64,000 nucleotides of DNA. Origin: Niameybacter massiliensis. Its GTDB lineage: Bacteria > Bacillota > Clostridia > Lachnospirales > Cellulosilyticaceae. The notes beneath the pieces are model-generated. The model worked only from the letters and a program-made list of their open reading frames with translations. It was not told the DNA's origin and searched no databases. This document shows positions 41,922 through 51,612 of the stretch, piece by piece. Location: contig NZ_LN875035.1 in NCBI RefSeq assembly GCF_001282685.1, positions 2,156,001 through 2,220,000 on the forward strand. The letters run 5' to 3'. Both the position numbers and the translations under genes were made by a program. Each line of letters begins with the position of its first letter. Positions within the stretch are counted from its first letter, which is position 1.

Positions 41922-42606
41922 GAGAAGCCCCTACTTGAATAAGAGGCACTATAGCGTTTTCTTCTCCTGCATAAAGTTCTAGTCTTTCAACACTATAATC
42001 TAATGTTTCAAGTTCTTTCTCTATTAAAGCTTTTAGTAGTAAATCAACGCTTAAGTTACTTGCACTACCTGCAGCTACTTGCATATGGATTTCTACTGTA
42101 CCCTCTTGTTCTACAATTTCAAAAGCTTTAACAAGTGGCTTAATATCCACTTCTGAAGTTTTCTTTTTGCCCTTTTTAAGAACAACTAAAGACTCTGCGT
42201 TTATTCTTTCTTGAATATGTGCCATATCTTCACTTGTTAATGCACCTTGTGTAAACACAACTTTATAATCTGCAGTTGTTACTAAACTCATTAAAGATGG
42301 CGTACCTTCTGTAATAGCTGTAGCTTCTAAGACACGAATACCTTCTGGTAAAATTGTATTAAGTACCTCCTTAGCTTTTGTAACATCAACATCTTCCTTA
42401 GTAATAATATCAATATATTCTCCTGTACTTCCTACACCAACTGAAAGTGGCATAGCAAAGTATACTTTAGCATGAGGATTAAAACCTTGGGAGTAAGCAA
42501 TTGGAATACGTGCAACACGTATTGCCCTTTGGAACATTCTTACTGTATCTAAATGACCTACAAACTTTACATAGCCTAACTTTGTAAATTTACATCTAAT
42601 TCTCAT
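41914..42606 (-). CDS. TIGR03936/DUF2344 radical-SAM-linked protein
   Basis: This protein of about 230 residues starts MRIRCKFTKLGYVKFVGHLDTVRMFQRAIRVARIPIAYSQGFNPHAK, the signature of TIGR03936 (DUF2344). It is nearly always encoded after a TIGR03960 radical SAM protein, or fused to it. AAGGAG precedes the ATG at 42606, which overlaps the end of the radical SAM gene by 11 bases. The function is unknown; a role with RNase G or in RNA modification is suggested only by neighbourhood. Confidence 0.9.
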   Translation of the reverse strand: MRIRCKFTKLGYVKFVGHLDTVRMFQRAIRVARIPIAYSQGFNPHAKVYFAMPLSVGVGSTGEYIDIITKEDVDVTKAKEVLNTILPEGIRVLEATAITEGTPSLMSLVTTADYKVVFTQGALTSEDMAHIQERINAESLVVLKKGKKKTSEVDIKPLVKAFEIVEQEGTVEIHMQVAAGSASNLSVDLLLKALIEKELETLDYSVERLELYAGEENAIVPLIQVGASHA

Positions 42607-44437
42607 AACAAACTCCTTTATTGAAAGTATTTGCTCCACATCCAGAACATTTCACACGGCATTGAGGGGTTGTAACAGCTTCATGTGCTTTTTTACTTTC
42701 ACGAATTAAGAAGTTCTTTGTTACGCCAATATCGATATGGTCCCATGGTAAAACTTCATCATAGTCACGTCTTCTGTTTGCATAGAATGCATAGTCTACA
42801 CCTGAAATTTCACTCGCTTTTGCCCATTTTTCTTCATCAAAGTGTTCGCTCCAACTATCAAATGTAGCACCTAATTTATATGCTTCTAAAATTAAGTTTG
42901 CAACACGTCTATCCCCTCTTGCAATAACAGCTTCTAATACGCTTGTTTTTGCATCATGGTGATTATATTTAATTTGTCTACTTTTAATTGCATGTTTTAA
43001 CATCATATGCTTTTCAATAAAGCTTTCACATGTATCTTGTGGTTCCCATTGGAAAGGCGTAAAGGCTTTTGGAACAAAACAAGATGTACTTACAACAAGT
43101 TGTACCCCACCTTGACGTTTAGATTTATCAATTTGGTAATATTCATGTACAATATTTTCAGCTAATGCTGCAATACCTTCTACGTCCTCTTGCGTTTCAC
43201 CCGGTAAACCTAGCATAAAGTAAAGTTTAACACGGTTCCACCCACCATTGAAAGCAAGGTTACATCCTCTAAGGATTTCTTCTTCTGTAATATTTTTATT
43301 AATCACATCACGCATACGTTGTGTACCTGCTTCTGGAGCAAAAGTTAAACTACTTTTACGTACTTCTTGTACTTTTTGCATTAAGTCAACAGAGAATGCA
43401 TCAATACGAAGAGATGGTAATGAGATATTTACACACTCTTTTTCACATAATTCTAGAAGTTCATTAGCAAATGGCTCTAAATCTTTATAGTCACTTGTAC
43501 TTAATGAAGCTAAACTAATTTCTTCGTAACCTGTAGAAGCTAAAAGTTTTTCTGCATAATTAATAAGTACATCTTTTGATTTTTCACGTACTGGACGATA
43601 AATCATACCTGCTTGACAGAATCTACATCCTCTTAAACATCCTCTAAACATTTCAAGTGTTACACGGTCATGTACTGCTTGAATCCAAGGAATAACTTGT
43701 GTTGTTGGATAGTAGACTTCATCCATATCTGTCATAATAACTTTACGAATCTTTGTTTTAGCTTTTGGATGTAATGGTCGCTTTTCTAAAATTGTTCCAT
43801 CTTCTTTATAAATCTCTTCATAGAAACTTGGTACATACATACCTTCAATATCAAGAAGTGCTTCTAAAAATTCAGCTCTTGTACGCCCTTCTTTTTTATA
43901 GGCTTTGTATAAGTCTAGAATTTCGTCATAAGCAAATTCACCTTCACCAATATAGAAGAAATCAATAAATGGTGCTAAAGGTTCTGGGTTATAGGCACAA
44001 GGTCCTCCTGCTACAACAATCGGATCCTCTTCTGTACGATCTTTGCTAAGAAGTGGAATACCTGCTAAATCCATCATATTTAAGATATTTGTATAACTCA
44101 TTTCATACTGAAGTGTAAAGCCTAAGAAATCAAATTCTTTAAGTGGTGTATGTGTTTCTAATGAAAAAAGTGGAATATTCTTTTCACGCATAATTTTCTC
44201 CATATCAATCCATGGTGAAAATACGCGTTCACAATAAGTATCTTCTCTTCTATTTAAAAAGTGATAAAGGATTTGCATACCTAAATGGCTCATTGCTACC
44301 TCATAAACGTCAGGGAAAGCAAAAGCAAAACGCACATCAATGCTACTTAAATCCTTTTCATAAGCATTCATTTCACCACCAATATAACGTGCTGGCTTAT
44401 CTACCTGTTTTAAAATCTGCTCTGATAAAATGGTCAT
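42596..44437 (-). CDS. TIGR03960 family radical SAM protein
   Basis: The 613-residue protein has an N-terminal B12-binding-like region (residues about 20-160), then a radical SAM core with CLRGCRFCQAG (about 249-259, the CxxxCxxC motif), and a C-terminal part with CRVKCSGCG Cys residues. The family is widespread in Clostridia, and its substrate is not established as far as I know. It is translated with the TIGR03936 gene downstream, and the two are thought to act together. Confidence 0.9.
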   Translation of the reverse strand: MTILSEQILKQVDKPARYIGGEMNAYEKDLSSIDVRFAFAFPDVYEVAMSHLGMQILYHFLNRREDTYCERVFSPWIDMEKIMREKNIPLFSLETHTPLKEFDFLGFTLQYEMSYTNILNMMDLAGIPLLSKDRTEEDPIVVAGGPCAYNPEPLAPFIDFFYIGEGEFAYDEILDLYKAYKKEGRTRAEFLEALLDIEGMYVPSFYEEIYKEDGTILEKRPLHPKAKTKIRKVIMTDMDEVYYPTTQVIPWIQAVHDRVTLEMFRGCLRGCRFCQAGMIYRPVREKSKDVLINYAEKLLASTGYEEISLASLSTSDYKDLEPFANELLELCEKECVNISLPSLRIDAFSVDLMQKVQEVRKSSLTFAPEAGTQRMRDVINKNITEEEILRGCNLAFNGGWNRVKLYFMLGLPGETQEDVEGIAALAENIVHEYYQIDKSKRQGGVQLVVSTSCFVPKAFTPFQWEPQDTCESFIEKHMMLKHAIKSRQIKYNHHDAKTSVLEAVIARGDRRVANLILEAYKLGATFDSWSEHFDEEKWAKASEISGVDYAFYANRRRDYDEVLPWDHIDIGVTKNFLIRESKKAHEAVTTPQCRVKCSGCGANTFNKGVCYEN

Positions 44438-44516
44438 TATAGTCCTCCAAATTTATTCTTCACCCTCAATGGGAATGTTTTTATATTAGCCTTTTCAATG
44501 TCTTGGATAAATATCC

Positions 44517-44547
44517 ATAAAAAAAAGACTTATGAAAGTCTTTTTTT
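44517..44547 (-). terminator. Terminator after mgsA
   Basis: AAAAGACTT and AAGTCTTTT form a hairpin with a short loop; on the minus strand TTTTTTTT follows. It closes the mre-min-rod cluster. Confidence 0.88.
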
Positions 44548-44944
44548 AACGGATTACTTCTCTCCAACTTAAGTCGCCTCTTTCTAAGGCTTTTACTAAA
44601 AGTTCAGCTGTTGCAAGATTTGTTGCAATAGGAATATTGTGGATATCACATAATCTTTCTAATGCACCTACATCTGGCTCATGCTGTTTTTGTGTTACAG
44701 GATCTCTTAGAAAAATAACCATGTCTAATTGGTTATGTGCAATTTGTGCACCAAGTTGTTGCGCCCCCCCTAAGTGTCCTGCTAAATATTTATAAATATT
44801 TAAATTTGTTGCTTCCTCTACTAGTCTTCCAGTTGTACCTGTAGCATACAAAGTATGTTTTGCTAGTATGTGTCTATAGGCAATTGTAAAATTTTCCATG
44901 AGTTTCTTTTTAGCATCATGCGCTATAAGTCCTATATTCATCAC
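44546..44944 (-). CDS. mgsA: Methylglyoxal synthase
   Basis: MgsA converts dihydroxyacetone phosphate to methylglyoxal, a phosphate-releasing bypass of lower glycolysis. The 132-residue protein has the family blocks [15 protein letters not shown], and the catalytic [20 protein letters not shown] with its Asp. It follows rodA by 7 bases, as in many Clostridia. Confidence 0.95.
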   Translation of the reverse strand: MMNIGLIAHDAKKKLMENFTIAYRHILAKHTLYATGTTGRLVEEATNLNIYKYLAGHLGGAQQLGAQIAHNQLDMVIFLRDPVTQKQHEPDVGALERLCDIHNIPIATNLATAELLVKALERGDLSWREVIR

Positions 44945-44951
44945 TTACCTC

Positions 44952-46076
44952 CTAAAACATCGTATTTTCTTTTCTCATCCCAACATTTAATACAAGTCCT
45001 AATCCCATCATGTTTGCCCATAATGAACTTCCTCCATAACTAATAAACGGAAGCGGAAGGCCTGTATTAGGTAATAAACTTGTTACAACCCCCATATTTA
45101 CGAAGGTTTGCATCGCTATCATACCCATATAGCCAGCTATAATAAACCGGCCAAAGTCATCAGGGGCCGAATGGGCTATCCATAACCCCCTTGCAATCAT
45201 AAAAAGAATAATTCCTAGTACTATTAAAATCCCAACAAAGCCAAACTCTTCAGCAATAATGGCTACAATAAAGTCATTATGTGATTCTGGTAAATAGTTT
45301 AATTGGCTAATGGCACCTTGATAAAGTCCCTTTCCTTCTAAACCACCTGAACCAATCGCATGAACTGACTGATTGGTCTGATAGTTTTCATCTAAATTAT
45401 CTCCACCATGTACTTTAGTAACAATACGATTACGTTGATAATCCGGAATAATCTTTTGATAAGGATTGGTAATAATATAGACTAGTATAATACCTGCAGT
45501 AGCAACTGCTATTGCTGCTGTAGAAATCATAACTTTCATATCCAATTTGCTTACAAATAATTGTATCACTAATATGCCCAAAATGACAAGGCTAGTCGAT
45601 AAATTCGGCTGTCTATTTACAAGTATGAAAGGAATAAAATGAAACAGTCCTACAATCATAAGAGATTTGAAAGAATTAATTTTATCATTATATTTATCTA
45701 GTAATTTAGCTGTACATAGGATAACTCCAATTTTAGCAAACTCTGATGGTTGGATAGTCATCGGACCAATCTGAATCCATCTTGTTGCACCATTTACATT
45801 TTTCCCTAGAAAAAATACAGCTATCAGCAATAGATTAAAGGCGATATATATAGGAATATACCATTCACCTAAAAAATGATAATCTATAGCCATTACAAAT
45901 AGCATAAGTACAATACCTGTTGCAAAAAACAGGAGTTGCATCTTTAATACTTCTGTATCACCAGAATAAGTTGTAGCACTACTAATAGCAAGAATACCTA
46001 TACCTATTAGAGCACACATACATAAAACCATCCAATAATCAATATTCTTTAGATGTTCTTTCTTTAAACTGAACAT
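44952..46076 (-). CDS. rodA: Peptidoglycan glycosyltransferase RodA
   Basis: This SEDS-family protein has 374 residues and about ten membrane segments, with the conserved NGATRWIQIGPMTIQPSEFAKI block (about 94-115) and the C-terminal TGLPLPFISYGGSSL. It polymerises glycan strands during elongation with a class B PBP. The large class B PBP is encoded a few genes upstream, in the same cluster as mreBCD, which supports RodA rather than FtsW or SpoVE. Confidence 0.9.
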   Translation of the reverse strand: MFSLKKEHLKNIDYWMVLCMCALIGIGILAISSATTYSGDTEVLKMQLLFFATGIVLMLFVMAIDYHFLGEWYIPIYIAFNLLLIAVFFLGKNVNGATRWIQIGPMTIQPSEFAKIGVILCTAKLLDKYNDKINSFKSLMIVGLFHFIPFILVNRQPNLSTSLVILGILVIQLFVSKLDMKVMISTAAIAVATAGIILVYIITNPYQKIIPDYQRNRIVTKVHGGDNLDENYQTNQSVHAIGSGGLEGKGLYQGAISQLNYLPESHNDFIVAIIAEEFGFVGILIVLGIILFMIARGLWIAHSAPDDFGRFIIAGYMGMIAMQTFVNMGVVTSLLPNTGLPLPFISYGGSSLWANMMGLGLVLNVGMRKENTMF

Positions 46077-46111
46077 ATATTAAATTTCCCTTTCCTGCTT
46101 CTAAAAAGTAA

Positions 46112-46396
46112 TTAGCCTCTACTTACTTTTTTTAAATTTTTGATGGGTATGTTAGCTGATAAAACTGGTGCTTTGTTTCCACTTTTATCACATTCCATCG
46201 AAGAAACTTCAATATTAAAATCGTCTGTATCGATATCTACATATTTAGAAATGACTTCTATAATGTCAGAACGCATCATTTCTAGTAATTCTGTAGAACA
46301 GTTCATACGGTCATGAATTAAAACAAGTTTTAACCTATCTTTTGCTACGTTACTTGACGAATTTTTTCTACCAAACAATTGACTAAAATCTAGCAT
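46112..46396 (-). CDS. minE: Cell division topological specificity factor MinE
   Basis: MinE stimulates the MinD ATPase and drives Min oscillation. The ATG at 46396 gives about 94 residues: an N-terminal amphipathic segment (MLDFSQLFG), an anti-MinCD helix region (NVAKDRLKLVLIHDR), and a C-terminal topological domain (SDIIEVISKYVDIDTDDFNIEV). Presence of MinE rather than DivIVA-MinJ control is typical of Clostridia. Confidence 0.93.
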   Translation of the reverse strand: MLDFSQLFGRKNSSSNVAKDRLKLVLIHDRMNCSTELLEMMRSDIIEVISKYVDIDTDDFNIEVSSMECDKSGNKAPVLSANIPIKNLKKVSRG

Positions 46397-46417
46397 CCCT
46401 CTCACCCTCTTTAGCTA

Positions 46418-47215
46418 TTAATTATTAAAACCAAACATTCTCTTTATTTTATCAATAAAGCCATTCCCCATTTCGAGATCTAAGAAAGGTACTTCATTTC
46501 CTTCAATACGATCTGCAATGTTTCTAAAAGCTTTCCCTGCTAGTGCACTTTTATCTGCTACTGCAGGCTCACCTTTATTTGTTGTAATAACAATATGTTC
46601 ATCATCTGGTACAACACCAAGAAGATCAATCGCTAAAATTTCTACTACATCATCCATCGCCATCATATCACCACGTTTAACCATGTTCATACGTACACGA
46701 TTGATAATAAGTTGTGTATTTGAGATACCGTTTGCTTCAAGTAATCCAATAATACGGTCTGCATCACGTACTGCTGATACTTCTGGAGTAGTTACAACGA
46801 GTGCACGGTCAGCACCTGCAACTGCATTCTTAAATCCTTGTTCAATCCCTGCAGGACAGTCTACAATAACATAGTCAAAGTCTTCTTTTAAACTATCACA
46901 AAGCTTTTTCATTTGCTCAGGACTTACTGCATCTTTATCACGTGTTTGTGCTGCTGGTAATAAGAAAAGCCCTTCAAAACGCTTGTCCTTAATTAAAGCT
47001 TGTTTAATACGGCATCTACCTTCAACAACATCAACTAAATCATATACAATACGATTTTCTAGTCCCATAACAACATCTAAGTTTCTAAGACCGATATCTG
47101 CATCTAATAATACGACTTTTTTACCTAATAAATTTAATGCAGTACCAATATTTGCTGAAGTTGTTGTTTTTCCTACACCACCTTTGCCTGATGTAACGAC
47201 AATTACTTGACTCAT
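46418..47215 (-). CDS. minD: Septum site-determining ATPase MinD
   Basis: The 265-residue protein has the deviant Walker A motif SGKGGVGKTT (9-18), switch DADIGLRNLD and a C-terminal membrane-targeting amphipathic helix (IDKIKRMFGFNN). It recruits MinC to the membrane and is displaced by MinE encoded 12 bases downstream. Confidence 0.97.
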   Translation of the reverse strand: MSQVIVVTSGKGGVGKTTTSANIGTALNLLGKKVVLLDADIGLRNLDVVMGLENRIVYDLVDVVEGRCRIKQALIKDKRFEGLFLLPAAQTRDKDAVSPEQMKKLCDSLKEDFDYVIVDCPAGIEQGFKNAVAGADRALVVTTPEVSAVRDADRIIGLLEANGISNTQLIINRVRMNMVKRGDMMAMDDVVEILAIDLLGVVPDDEHIVITTNKGEPAVADKSALAGKAFRNIADRIEGNEVPFLDLEMGNGFIDKIKRMFGFNN

Positions 47216-47244
47216 ACTTATCCCCCTTATATCTTTTGTTCTAA

Positions 47245-47928
47245 TTATTCTATCATATGATTGAGTGTTTTAAAATCTATTTCTTCAACATAGATTTGAT
47301 CATTATTCACATATGCAATTTGTGGCATGTGTATTTTATTGCGACTTACCACTTCATCTTCTGGCGGTTGTGCAATAACATTACGGATACCAATTTGCAT
47401 AGGATGCATATTGGTGGCTAAAATAAATGGATTTTTAAACTGTTCATCAAGTCCTGCATGAACTTTGCCATTTAATGTACCCATTACAATAATATTGCCA
47501 TCTGCTGTAATGACCCCACCAGGATTAATATCTCCTATAACAACAACACTCCCCCTAAAATCGATGTGTTGTCCTGAACGAACAATTCCATAGTGATATT
47601 TGGTAAGTGAAACATTGGGTTTTTTCATTTCTTCTAATATTGCTTTCACTTGATCATCAGATTTCGCACTTGCATTTTGCTCAAAGTCATGAATAAATGC
47701 AACATTAAGGATATTTTGATGTGCCAAGAGGCACATCAATTCATCTTGCTGCTCTTTAGAAAGCTTACGCCCTTTAAAACGCATATTAACTTTTGCACCA
47801 CTAAAAAACTTCTTCGAGCTTTCTAATTTTTCAACAAAATTATTAATGACTGCCTCAAAAGGTGCAATTTCATCTAAAACAACTGTTATTCCATCTACAG
47901 AACCTTTAAATACAACAAGATTATCCAT
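47245..47928 (-). CDS. minC: Septum formation inhibitor MinC
   Basis: MinC blocks FtsZ ring assembly away from mid-cell. The 227-residue protein has an N-terminal FtsZ-binding domain (residues 1-105) and the C-terminal beta-helix (YHYGIVRSGQHIDFRGSVVVIGDINPGGVITADGNIIVMGTLNG pattern, about 115-200) that binds MinD. It follows the PBP2 gene by 15 bases. Confidence 0.93.
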   Translation of the reverse strand: MDNLVVFKGSVDGITVVLDEIAPFEAVINNFVEKLESSKKFFSGAKVNMRFKGRKLSKEQQDELMCLLAHQNILNVAFIHDFEQNASAKSDDQVKAILEEMKKPNVSLTKYHYGIVRSGQHIDFRGSVVVIGDINPGGVITADGNIIVMGTLNGKVHAGLDEQFKNPFILATNMHPMQIGIRNVIAQPPEDEVVSRNKIHMPQIAYVNNDQIYVEEIDFKTLNHMIE

Positions 47929-47943
47929 ATTCAGCCTCCCCCA

Positions 47944-50900
47944 CTATTCAACAAACATATTATCCAGTGTTGTTTTAGGTGCTTCTTTTCCTAAATTAAA
48001 GTACTCGGATAAAATGTCTTTAGTAATTTCTTGACCATAAGTACCTTGGCCGTAAGCATTATATACCGTTGTAACAACTGCAATTTCAGGATTTTCATAT
48101 GGTGCAAAGCCCACAAACCAACTGTGCTCATCATTATTTTCTTGCGCTGTACCTGTTTTACCAGCTACAGGAACCTCAAAAGTTTTAAAAACATTTCTTG
48201 CGGAACCTAATGTACCATGTGTTACTTGATACATACCTTCATAAACGCTTTTTAATGTAGATTCTTTAATATTAAGTTCATTATAGATACTTGGTTCAGT
48301 TGCTACATAGCCTTGATTCGTTTTAGTATGATTAATACCATCAATAATACGTAAATTATAGACATACTCTCCATTAGCAAGTGCAGCAATATATCTTCCC
48401 ATTTGAATAGGTGTAAATGCATTATCTCCTTGTCCAATAGCTGTACGTACTGTCGTACCATCTGTCCACTCTAATCTTAAACCGGATAGTATTTCATTTG
48501 CAATATTATTGATTAAACTTGTCTTGAATTTTTTGAGCATATCTTGTTTATAAAATTCTTGACTTTCATCAAGGGTTTCTAACCGCTTCTTAAGCTCTGT
48601 AACAACTTCTGAATCTGGTGCTTGCTTGATTTGTCTATTGTATAAAGTATTATAAGCATGTTCATAAGCATCCAATATTTCATAAATATCAATTTCGTTG
48701 ATTACAGTACTAATCTGTTCATCTAAATGCTCACCTATCATATTATTAAGTGCAATACTTAATTGGGATTTTGCCTTATTACGTAATGAGCGTTCTTTAG
48801 TATCATGCATTGTACCTTCAAGAATTTGTTCTAAATAAATTTTTGAATCTGATTGTAATGCAAGTTGCATCTGTTTATAAGCACCTTCAATTACTTTTGA
48901 TAAGTCATCATCAAAAGCTTCTTGGAATACTGGCTCAAGATTACGCTTTAGTTCATACTGTGCTAAATAACTAATCTGCTCATCAACTGATTCTCCTGCA
49001 GAACTTTCAATAGGGTAGATTCCCTTTTCCATAACCTCTACAATTTCTTCAATATACTTTTTAAGTTTATCTTCATCTAACTTACGAATAGCTGAAAATT
49101 GCTCTGCAATTTGATTTTTAACCAAATTATATGGCGTAGAAATATTAGGTGGTGATTCTGCTAATTCAATACCTGTTTTTTGATCTAAACCAAGCATTTC
49201 AACATATTTAGTCAGCATATCAATGCCTCCATATGGTGCGCCACCTTTTAAACCTAATCGATATGCAAGTTCATAGAAATAGTAGTTACATGATACTTCG
49301 ATTGCTTTTGATAAGTTTACGTTACCATGTCCATGTCCATTGTTTGTATAAATCCAACAACGTGGTGCAGGATTACCTGCCTTTTCAAATATCCCAGAGT
49401 CATAAATCAATGTATCTGGAGTAATAACACCTTCTTCTAATCCAGCAATAGCACTAATCATCTTAAAGGTTGACCCAGGTGCTTTTGCAGTCATTAATGC
49501 TCTATTCCATAACATGCTACGATTATCAAATAACGTATTATAGTATCTATTAAAGTTTGTAGTCATCTCATTACTATTATAAGATGGATAACCTACTAAC
49601 GCTAATACTTCTCCTGTTGCTACATCAATGACAACTGTTGATGCACTTGATGGTGTCACAGACATTTGATTTGGCTTAAGTGTCCCTTTTTCAAACTGAT
49701 CAATTAACGTATACTCTGTTGTTCCATTTCTATTGGTCTTAAATGCCTGTACAACATCTTGGGATAAATCTATTGCACCTTGTTCATCAAAAACAAGTAA
49801 CATATCCTTTTCAGTAAATTCTCCTGTATTTTCTTCTAATAATTGAGTAAGAAGCTGTAAAGGTGTTAGGGTTTCTTTTACAACAGCATCTAAGTTGTTA
49901 TATTTACCCATAAGTTTTTGATAAATTTCATATTGAATAGTACCTTCTTCTGCTTTCTCCAGTTTTCTCATATCAAGTTGGCTACTGTTTAGCATAGAGA
50001 TGATAACTTCCTTGCTTGTTAAAGAAAAAGCTTTTGGATTGGTTCCTTTTAATTTTTCTACAATTGCTTCACTTAAGTTCTTTTCAGTACTTTCATAAGC
50101 TACACGTTGTAAATCTAGGTCAATAGTAAGAAAAACATCATTTCCTGGAATAGCTTCTTCTTTTTCAATGGTATGGACACGTCTTCCTACGTTATCTACT
50201 TCTACACGTTCTAGACCTTTTTGTCCACGTAGTTCGCTTTCCATTGTTTTTTCTACGCCCTCATGACCTACAATATCATCTTTGTCATAACCTTGTTCTT
50301 TCATTTCCTCATATTGAGCTTCAGTAATTGTACGTGTATATCCAATTAAGTTTCCTAAAATCTCAGGCTCATTATAATAACGAACTGCCTCTACATCTAC
50401 AATCACACCAGGAAAATCATCATGATGTTCTTCTAAGTAAGCTATTGTTTCATTTGACACGCCTTTTGCTACTTTAACTGTTTTGTACTTACTATACGCA
50501 ACTTTATAAATCTCCGTACGTAGTGCAATAACCTTTCTAGCTTCTTCATCTGTCATAGTTTCATCGATATCATATTTACCTCGTAAATACTCAATGACTT
50601 CACCAGCTGACATTTGTAATAGCTGTTGTCTATGTTCTTCGTTATTATAAGGAATGGAATACATGAATTGGTTAATCCCTGTTTTACCTTCTGTATACTC
50701 AAAAGGTGCATCTTTTGTAATAGGAATTTCATCAAGGTAAGTGTCTCCATTCTTCTCAAGCAAATTTACAACATCTAAAAGAATGCGATTGAGCTCTGAC
50801 TTTTTCATCTGTACCTGTTGATCAATACTGATCACATTATTAGGTTTATTTACCGCTAGTGGTCTGCCATAGCGGTCATAGATTAACCCTCTTGGTGCCT

Positions 50901-51078
50901 CAACCTGTATACTACGCTCTACACTCGCTCGTAAGTTATTGGCGTATTTATCATGTTCAATAATTTGAAGCTGATAAAACTTTCCTGTTATAACAATGAA
51001 TAATACACATATCCCTGCAAACAATACAAAAAGTCTATCTGAAAAAATGTGGAGGATACTGTTTACTTTCTTCTTCAT
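47944..51078 (-). CDS. mrdA: Penicillin-binding protein 2 with large helical insertions
   Basis: This class B transpeptidase of cell elongation partners with RodA. The 1044-residue protein is much longer than the usual 650-700. It has an N-terminal membrane anchor (about 12-32), a dimerisation domain, and catalytic motifs STFK (Ser536, Lys539), SCN (596-598) and KTG (974-976). Between motifs two and three lie about 375 residues instead of the usual 150-160, because of a charged helical insertion around 660-900. A second, smaller insertion lies about 340-470. AGGAGG precedes the ATG. Confidence 0.92.
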   Translation of the reverse strand: MKKKVNSILHIFSDRLFVLFAGICVLFIVITGKFYQLQIIEHDKYANNLRASVERSIQVEAPRGLIYDRYGRPLAVNKPNNVISIDQQVQMKKSELNRILLDVVNLLEKNGDTYLDEIPITKDAPFEYTEGKTGINQFMYSIPYNNEEHRQQLLQMSAGEVIEYLRGKYDIDETMTDEEARKVIALRTEIYKVAYSKYKTVKVAKGVSNETIAYLEEHHDDFPGVIVDVEAVRYYNEPEILGNLIGYTRTITEAQYEEMKEQGYDKDDIVGHEGVEKTMESELRGQKGLERVEVDNVGRRVHTIEKEEAIPGNDVFLTIDLDLQRVAYESTEKNLSEAIVEKLKGTNPKAFSLTSKEVIISMLNSSQLDMRKLEKAEEGTIQYEIYQKLMGKYNNLDAVVKETLTPLQLLTQLLEENTGEFTEKDMLLVFDEQGAIDLSQDVVQAFKTNRNGTTEYTLIDQFEKGTLKPNQMSVTPSSASTVVIDVATGEVLALVGYPSYNSNEMTTNFNRYYNTLFDNRSMLWNRALMTAKAPGSTFKMISAIAGLEEGVITPDTLIYDSGIFEKAGNPAPRCWIYTNNGHGHGNVNLSKAIEVSCNYYFYELAYRLGLKGGAPYGGIDMLTKYVEMLGLDQKTGIELAESPPNISTPYNLVKNQIAEQFSAIRKLDEDKLKKYIEEIVEVMEKGIYPIESSAGESVDEQISYLAQYELKRNLEPVFQEAFDDDLSKVIEGAYKQMQLALQSDSKIYLEQILEGTMHDTKERSLRNKAKSQLSIALNNMIGEHLDEQISTVINEIDIYEILDAYEHAYNTLYNRQIKQAPDSEVVTELKKRLETLDESQEFYKQDMLKKFKTSLINNIANEILSGLRLEWTDGTTVRTAIGQGDNAFTPIQMGRYIAALANGEYVYNLRIIDGINHTKTNQGYVATEPSIYNELNIKESTLKSVYEGMYQVTHGTLGSARNVFKTFEVPVAGKTGTAQENNDEHSWFVGFAPYENPEIAVVTTVYNAYGQGTYGQEITKDILSEYFNLGKEAPKTTLDNMFVE

Positions 51079-51091
51079 GTCACCCTCCTAA

Positions 51092-51601
51092 TTAAAATAT
51101 ATTCCTTGTTTTCTTTTCTCTTATTTCAAGTTTTTCATTAATTAAATAAATCAGTTGATAAAAGACTAGAGATAAAGTAACGGTATAAATCACTTCTGGA
51201 ATAGCAAGTGTCTTAAGGAAAAAGAAAAGATTGACCTTTCCCCTCATGATATAGATGAGAACTGATACAAGGCTTACAAAGAAGCTGCTAAAAAGTGTAC
51301 AAAAAAATGGCATAATAAAATTTTCTCGATAAAAATTCTTATTAAACTTGCCACAAATATAACCTACTAGAAAGTAAGGAATGGCTTGTTGACCTAAAAA
51401 CATACCAAATGTTACATCATAAAGGAGACCAGCACCTGCCCCAATAATAGCTCCTTCTTTACTTCCTCTAAGAAGTGCAAAGGAGACAATAATCATAACC
51501 ATAAAGTTAGGTGCTACTGCTCCAATACGAATGGTATCAAAAAGTGTCATTTCTAAAATATGTGTTAGAATGAGTAACATTCCAATTACGACTATTCGCA
51601 T
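51092..51601 (-). CDS. mreD: Rod shape-determining protein MreD
   Basis: The 169-residue protein has about five membrane segments and the MreD pattern (APNFMVMIIVSFALLRGSKEGAIIGAGAGLLYDVTFG). It is part of the elongasome and lies between mreC and the PBP2 gene. Confidence 0.9.
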   Translation of the reverse strand: MRIVVIGMLLILTHILEMTLFDTIRIGAVAPNFMVMIIVSFALLRGSKEGAIIGAGAGLLYDVTFGMFLGQQAIPYFLVGYICGKFNKNFYRENFIMPFFCTLFSSFFVSLVSVLIYIMRGKVNLFFFLKTLAIPEVIYTVTLSLVFYQLIYLINEKLEIREKKTRNIF

Positions 51602-51612
51602 TTGTCTACCCT

